From Roseofilum casamattae BLCC-M143 (GTDB lineage: Bacteria > Cyanobacteriota > Cyanobacteriia > Cyanobacteriales > Desertifilaceae), in assembly GCF_030068455.1 (NCBI RefSeq), contig NZ_JAQOSQ010000009.1, forward strand, positions 62,001 to 126,000: a stretch of DNA of 64,000 nucleotides. The letters run 5' to 3'. This document shows, in pieces, positions 62,201-64,000 of this stretch (position 1 is its first letter; every line of letters starts with the position of its first letter). The translations under genes were made by a program, and so were the position numbers. Below the pieces are notes generated by a model that was given only the letters and a program-made list of their open reading frames with translations, was not told where the DNA came from and searched no databases.

Positions 62201-63398
62201 GCGATCGCAAGGCAAAGGCGAACCCCTCAGCTCTCCCGTGCGACAACCCATGGAACAAGCCTTTGGCACGGACTTTAGCGGCGTGAGAATCCACCGCAAA
62301 ACTGAAGGCGATACCCTCAGTCGCTCCCTGAATGCGAAAGCCTTTACCACCGGGCAAGATATCTATTTCCGCAGCAATACCTACCGCCCCAACACCTCCT
62401 CTGGCGGCCACTTGCTGGCTCACGAACTCACTCACGTGGTGCAACAGTCGGGGGAGAAACCGCAAGTACAGCGCTCTCCCTTCTTTCCCAACCAACTCAT
62501 ACAGCGGCAAGGAGACGGGCCGCCTCCACGTCCTCTGTTAAGTCAGCATGCAACCATTATTCAACGCGACGGAGAAGACGACGTTCCCGATACAGAAGGC
62601 GGTGGCAGTGGCGTGGCAGTTGGAGCCGTGTTAGCAGGAACTGCGGTGAAACTAATGGACGAGTCATCGCAATCGGGTACAAAAACTAATGTCGATGTTT
62701 ATAAAGATATCGATAAGAAAAAAGGAACTTTAGACGTCTTTGTCAGAGTGCAAAAAATTCAGAAAGAACAAGAAGCAGGAATGCCCGACGATCTCACAGA
62801 AGGGATTCCAGACTTTACCCGCACCCTGATTGCTCGCTATATCGAACGGATTATTCAGCAAGATCCCGCACCGGATATCGTCACGCAAAAACTGCCGGAA
62901 GTCGTTCTTAAGTTTGACCTAGATATGGTCAAACTAGCAGGATATACCCAAGTTGGAGAAAGCTATGAGTATACAATACTGGTTGAAGGTAACCCGAAAT
63001 CAGTCGCTCGCAAGAAAATTGAAGCGATGCTGAAGAAAATGGCGAAATTGGTCAGTCCGAACAAGGAGTTAGCCAATCAACAGCAAGATGGCAGTGCCGA
63101 ACTACCATCTCAATCTGCGAATTCGAGGAAATCGAAAAATACAGAGAACTCTAGAAATACAGAAACCCCAGGAGAAACCCAAGAAGGCACTCGAGAGAGA
63201 CAAGAACGGAGTTCGTCGAATGTGACAACGCAACGGCCGCAACCGACTCGTAAGGCGAGACCGACGAATACGCAAACTGCTGAAGGGGAAATGGCTGGTG
63301 CGCCACCGGCCTTGAGTACGAAAACTCAAATTAAGCCGACGGGCAATCCAAAAACCTTCTATGTTAAGGCTCGCGTCGATCCCGAAGATAGGCAATGA
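56214..63398 (+). CDS. Giant protein with three DUF4157 domains, eCIS-associated component or cargo
   Basis: This 2394-residue protein carries three DUF4157 domains (about 133-213, 542-622 and 2000-2080). Each has FGxDFSxVRxHxD, KAFTxGxDIYF and the zinc-protease-like HELTH (203, 612, 2070). DUF4157 is strongly associated with extracellular contractile injection systems. Two LIVG(A/G)P-x-D-x-YExEADRMAD motifs lie near 332-357 and 940-966, and the N-terminus has an RFGEISV motif as in other eCIS proteins. About eight short repeats of D(V/I)NLKPLAxxIQR occur from 247 to 500. A coiled coil (about 1080-1180) leads to a long amphipathic and hydrophobic region (about 1215-1670, including PKKFDLKGFFDIF), then a Lys-rich tract with repeated GTKKYN. 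No signal peptide is present. It is probably a loaded cargo or a baseplate or tail-tube linked protein. No sheath or tube gene lies in this window. The frame is intact over 7.2 kb. Confidence 0.85.
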   Translation: MATRVKARVPETPTPAAPVKNPLPPLHSFVEPSSATLETSTTESPALQTLLANPHPPNENGRGTVIQEKNNERLRAASSLGYRFGEISVAPASSVQDAKVQSKVEESDRHTPLKDGSFNASKSVESRIQAKQGGGRPLPDTTRSFMEDRFGNDFSQVRIHTDSTAVQLSQDLQAKAFTHGRDIYFNSGYYNPSSNSGKHLLAHELTHTIQQKGAQLKPKTIQPKTAKSNKISPVKKTQLMPADNAIKANVTRKPLARRIQRTEEKSGIDVNLKPLAAPIQRKAEIQSNEIDVTRKPLGMKVQRQEQQNGVDINLKPLASQIQRTQGNPLKIQPELIVGAPNDPYEQEADRMADAVMNNSSTSAIQSKGNESSDEINLKPLAQKDSAEHSAIDVNLKPEKEQKEEKTLEAAPAPMLNIPPVNTDEQNVNITLKRDTGATPETNIRQPSTGKSIQRAKRGRSKKSNASLYQPLFGGGPSHGGYKNEEGDDTDVFLKLDEEQVAVQSPEVQSAQTDNSAPVVQASSDGSFTASSNVENKVKSSEGGGSSLSPTTKNFMESRFDNDFSNVRVHTDSSAVQMNKDLGAKAFTHKNDIYFNSGQYNPSSSTGKHLIAHELTHTIQQTGPSVRTKPDIQKEGDNQNKKSIAQDVNENTTELSDEDYSEKDLKKLKKDANKTEEQEAKDKGKKKNGGEGGEQEGEDGADEQGADVVANATDESAQVDVAEDLKKGMDSSINEPPVPVVIPDVLPGQVNSDDPLQNPAFIAVTQQVGQQGEQFSKHDDPQKEVVEVQDAVVDENQPGRKAQESKTDATAGLDPQFFDREAFVQQLFAALGIEEPKNMDEVKSGGGIGSQTEGAIDKGVGDAKKNAGGGIPEATQVPLAPKEEDMKPVKEMESIEGKVNDMTPIVPQVDKAAPPATSREDVEDKFAEQQEGLKEAFGDFQAKLIVGGPQDKYEVEADRMADTVMGMSEPQPQTIQAKSAPEGTPKVNQQTKEDAAQMKRSALIERQIIQAKSLARTIHRSPKSLVQRKEQVEVEQAEAMDLGTGTGKTISTKDMETFSDMGGDKALQGLQQTERFSQEGPQEFRKQEEGAIANTKTRNQERSQQTTESMQNQRAQTMTDMTVKKQETKGANEAARLRITEELNSIYSESQAKVNGILTEMDGEVKRRMELGKRLARHAFEVVQRAAFKKWQTNYYYHRYGITINLLFVKFKVFNIFLWLKERLFTGLPDEVNKIYSDAKEVYVNFLRQSIAGDTEFKPKVETGEVKSVLGHVTGMYNELGKNAIAPYVEQKMSEAKTAIDEGKAKFKSAVEKLGPEEKQLAQGAVADIQGKFNNLENNVKSYQDNLVNQITESYKQGLKEIDDRIKQLKDANRGWIVQALDFILDIIKKIIKFLLTPIKWAFSLLGIDPIFIDALIDDPGGFMSNFFGGLKDGFLNFVKNFPKHFLNGLVEWLFGNIGPIKLPKKFDLKGFFDIFLQIMGFSKDAILAIAAEVFGYDIVNAIKEAIEGADINEIIAGMGKAAGAIVQLIYTVITKGPAAAWEFIIDIIDEMKGLFIKELSIMVSIEIVKAAVMWLIGLLNPASAIIKIIKAVVQVIIFFVENYKKIIELIKTIFAGLAMIARGDKAGFSKAVEMVLAGLIPIGLSFLASLIGIGGIANKIRKIVKKVTGPFRKKLKKLFDKVAAPFKKAFGKAKAWGTKKYNSAKEWGTKKYNNAKDKATAAKDKFKEKFTPKKKKDKKKTEKEQQRDEYKRKVEKQKTEVKQIISQGESRGEQLIEDRRDPKEVKKGLKNLESSVEEGKEFAQVKSVKVSTGMMGGFSNKYTLTGTIKKLKIPKKSSKARRQPVAGNANLPAEALQAQADPMVVQLKKDKWKDKKNKLIVDDKSSSSKFILEARLIDESDVLSVLGREIERKARKFQGQQPTVRFKPLLPKYKKQYDLTSINLANRTGLMDRADRQVEYEITARVPVQETNAKRKEAPGSFAGAPLNNNIELRIQRSQGKGEPLSSPVRQPMEQAFGTDFSGVRIHRKTEGDTLSRSLNAKAFTTGQDIYFRSNTYRPNTSSGGHLLAHELTHVVQQSGEKPQVQRSPFFPNQLIQRQGDGPPPRPLLSQHATIIQRDGEDDVPDTEGGGSGVAVGAVLAGTAVKLMDESSQSGTKTNVDVYKDIDKKKGTLDVFVRVQKIQKEQEAGMPDDLTEGIPDFTRTLIARYIERIIQQDPAPDIVTQKLPEVVLKFDLDMVKLAGYTQVGESYEYTILVEGNPKSVARKKIEAMLKKMAKLVSPNKELANQQQDGSAELPSQSANSRKSKNTENSRNTETPGETQEGTRERQERSSSNVTTQRPQPTRKARPTNTQTAEGEMAGAPPALSTKTQIKPTGNPKTFYVKARVDPEDRQ

Positions 63399-63545
63399 TA
63401 ATTTATCCCTCTTTTGTCACTCTGGGAAAACCTTTATCTTGACTGAATTCTAGACTTCTTACAGGATAGGCGATCGCTCTTGCCCGCAATTATGATAGGA
63501 TTATGAAATATGAAACGATCGTGAAATCCATCGTCCTCTTGCTCA

Positions 63546-64000
63546 ATGTCATCCATTTTCCGATTCCAAGGCACCATCTTGACCTGCATTCTCGTATTGG
63601 GGATATCCCTAGCTAGCTGCAGTGGAAGCCAGACTGGAGAGACCCCCAATCCATCAGAGAACGTAACAGAATCGCCAATCTCCACCGATTTATCAGACGA
63701 AAGTGAAGGCAAAAAGAAAGTCCTTACCACTTTTACTATCCTCGCAGACATCGCCCGCAACATAGCTGGAGACAAGCTAGTTGTAGAATCGATTACCCGC
63801 ATTGGTGCAGAAATCCACGGTTACGAACCGACTCCCAGCGACTTGATTAAAGCCCAAGATGCGGATTTACTGCTCTACAACGGTATGAATCTAGAGCGAT
63901 GGTTCGAGCAATTTTTGGGTAATTTAGAAGACATACCTTCCGTGCTCCTCACCGAAGGTATTGCCCCCATTCCCATCGCCGAAGGCCCCTACACCAATCT
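63546..64000 (+). CDS. mntC: Metal ABC transporter substrate-binding lipoprotein, 3' end missing
   Basis: The frame starts at ATG 63546 and runs off the right edge, so about 151 residues are seen. The signal has lipobox LASC near residue 22 and then a Ser/Pro/Thr/Glu linker. The cluster 9 solute-binding domain begins with VLTTFTILADIARNIAGDKL. The metal-site lead-in GAEIHGYEPTPSD contributes the first His, followed by ADLLLYNGMNLERWFE. The pattern fits MntC, the manganese receptor; a zinc receptor (ZnuA) is possible because the later ligands are not in the window. No strong ribosome site precedes the start. Confidence 0.8.
   Translation, partial: MSSIFRFQGTILTCILVLGISLASCSGSQTGETPNPSENVTESPISTDLSDESEGKKKVLTTFTILADIARNIAGDKLVVESITRIGAEIHGYEPTPSDLIKAQDADLLLYNGMNLERWFEQFLGNLEDIPSVLLTEGIAPIPIAEGPYTN

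Overview
The window is chromosomal DNA from a cyanobacterium. It carries psbD and psbC, an NTRC-type thioredoxin reductase, a UPF0367 protein, an HpsJ-like membrane protein, a PDZ/DUF512 radical-SAM protein and very many GCGATCGC (HIP1) octamers. HpsJ, long multi-domain repeat proteins, XisH/XisI, Uma2 nucleases and dispersed GAAACCCGGTTTC palindromes point to a large-genome filamentous form (Oscillatoriales-like). The species cannot be read from the sequence. All coordinates and motif calls come from reading the sequence; no database search was run.

Layout. 1-9.7 kb: the tail of a DUF3386-like gene, an Nfu scaffold, a HAD hydrolase, a 619-aa protein with a nucleotidyltransferase-like signature and an injection-cargo-like N-terminus, a pentapeptide-repeat membrane protein with a slippery tandem repeat, xisH-xisI, a small secreted VDSFPD-repeat protein, an SLH lipoprotein and a two-domain rhodanese. 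9.8-13.3 kb: a minus-strand array of 12 tRNA genes (Asp, Glu, Ser, Tyr, Gln, Lys, three Leu, Met, Gly, Val). It sits behind a strong promoter-like sequence and is interrupted by a TIGR02452 (PARG/macro-like) gene. Several of its tRNAs are structurally odd. 13.4-18.7 kb: a plus-strand run of cell-envelope genes (squalene/phytoene synthase family, lipoprotein, methyltransferase, SGNH hydrolase, glycosyltransferase, LptA-like). 18.7-36.9 kb: mostly housekeeping genes: TPR proteins, ABC permeases, NTRC, a hotdog thioesterase, glmM, a divergent TetR/SDR pair with an operator-like palindrome, uppP, glycosyltransferase 2, HpsJ and a transglutaminase-like protein. 37.1-39.9 kb: psbD and psbC, here separated instead of overlapping. 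40-46.3 kb: an ECF-type ATPase, an L,D-transpeptidase, an amylo-alpha-1,6-glucosidase and a glycosyltransferase.

46.3-51.4 kb is an accessory island: Uma2 - NACHT NTPase - Uma2, with the relics of a PIN toxin and a truncated antitoxin-like gene. A 124-bp imperfect direct repeat bounds it. The right copy is the operator and 5' end of an intact MocR-type regulator gene; the left copy is a decayed duplicate of the same stretch. After the MocR gene come cofH, rpsU, an ImmA/IrrE-XRE pair and a 2394-aa protein with three DUF4157 domains, which marks it as a component or cargo of an extracellular contractile injection system (eCIS). The window ends inside an mntC-like metal-binding lipoprotein gene.

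Most notable: the triple-DUF4157 giant protein and the separate 619-aa candidate cargo; the atypical tRNA array with its embedded TIGR02452 gene; and the NACHT island flanked by duplicated regulator DNA.
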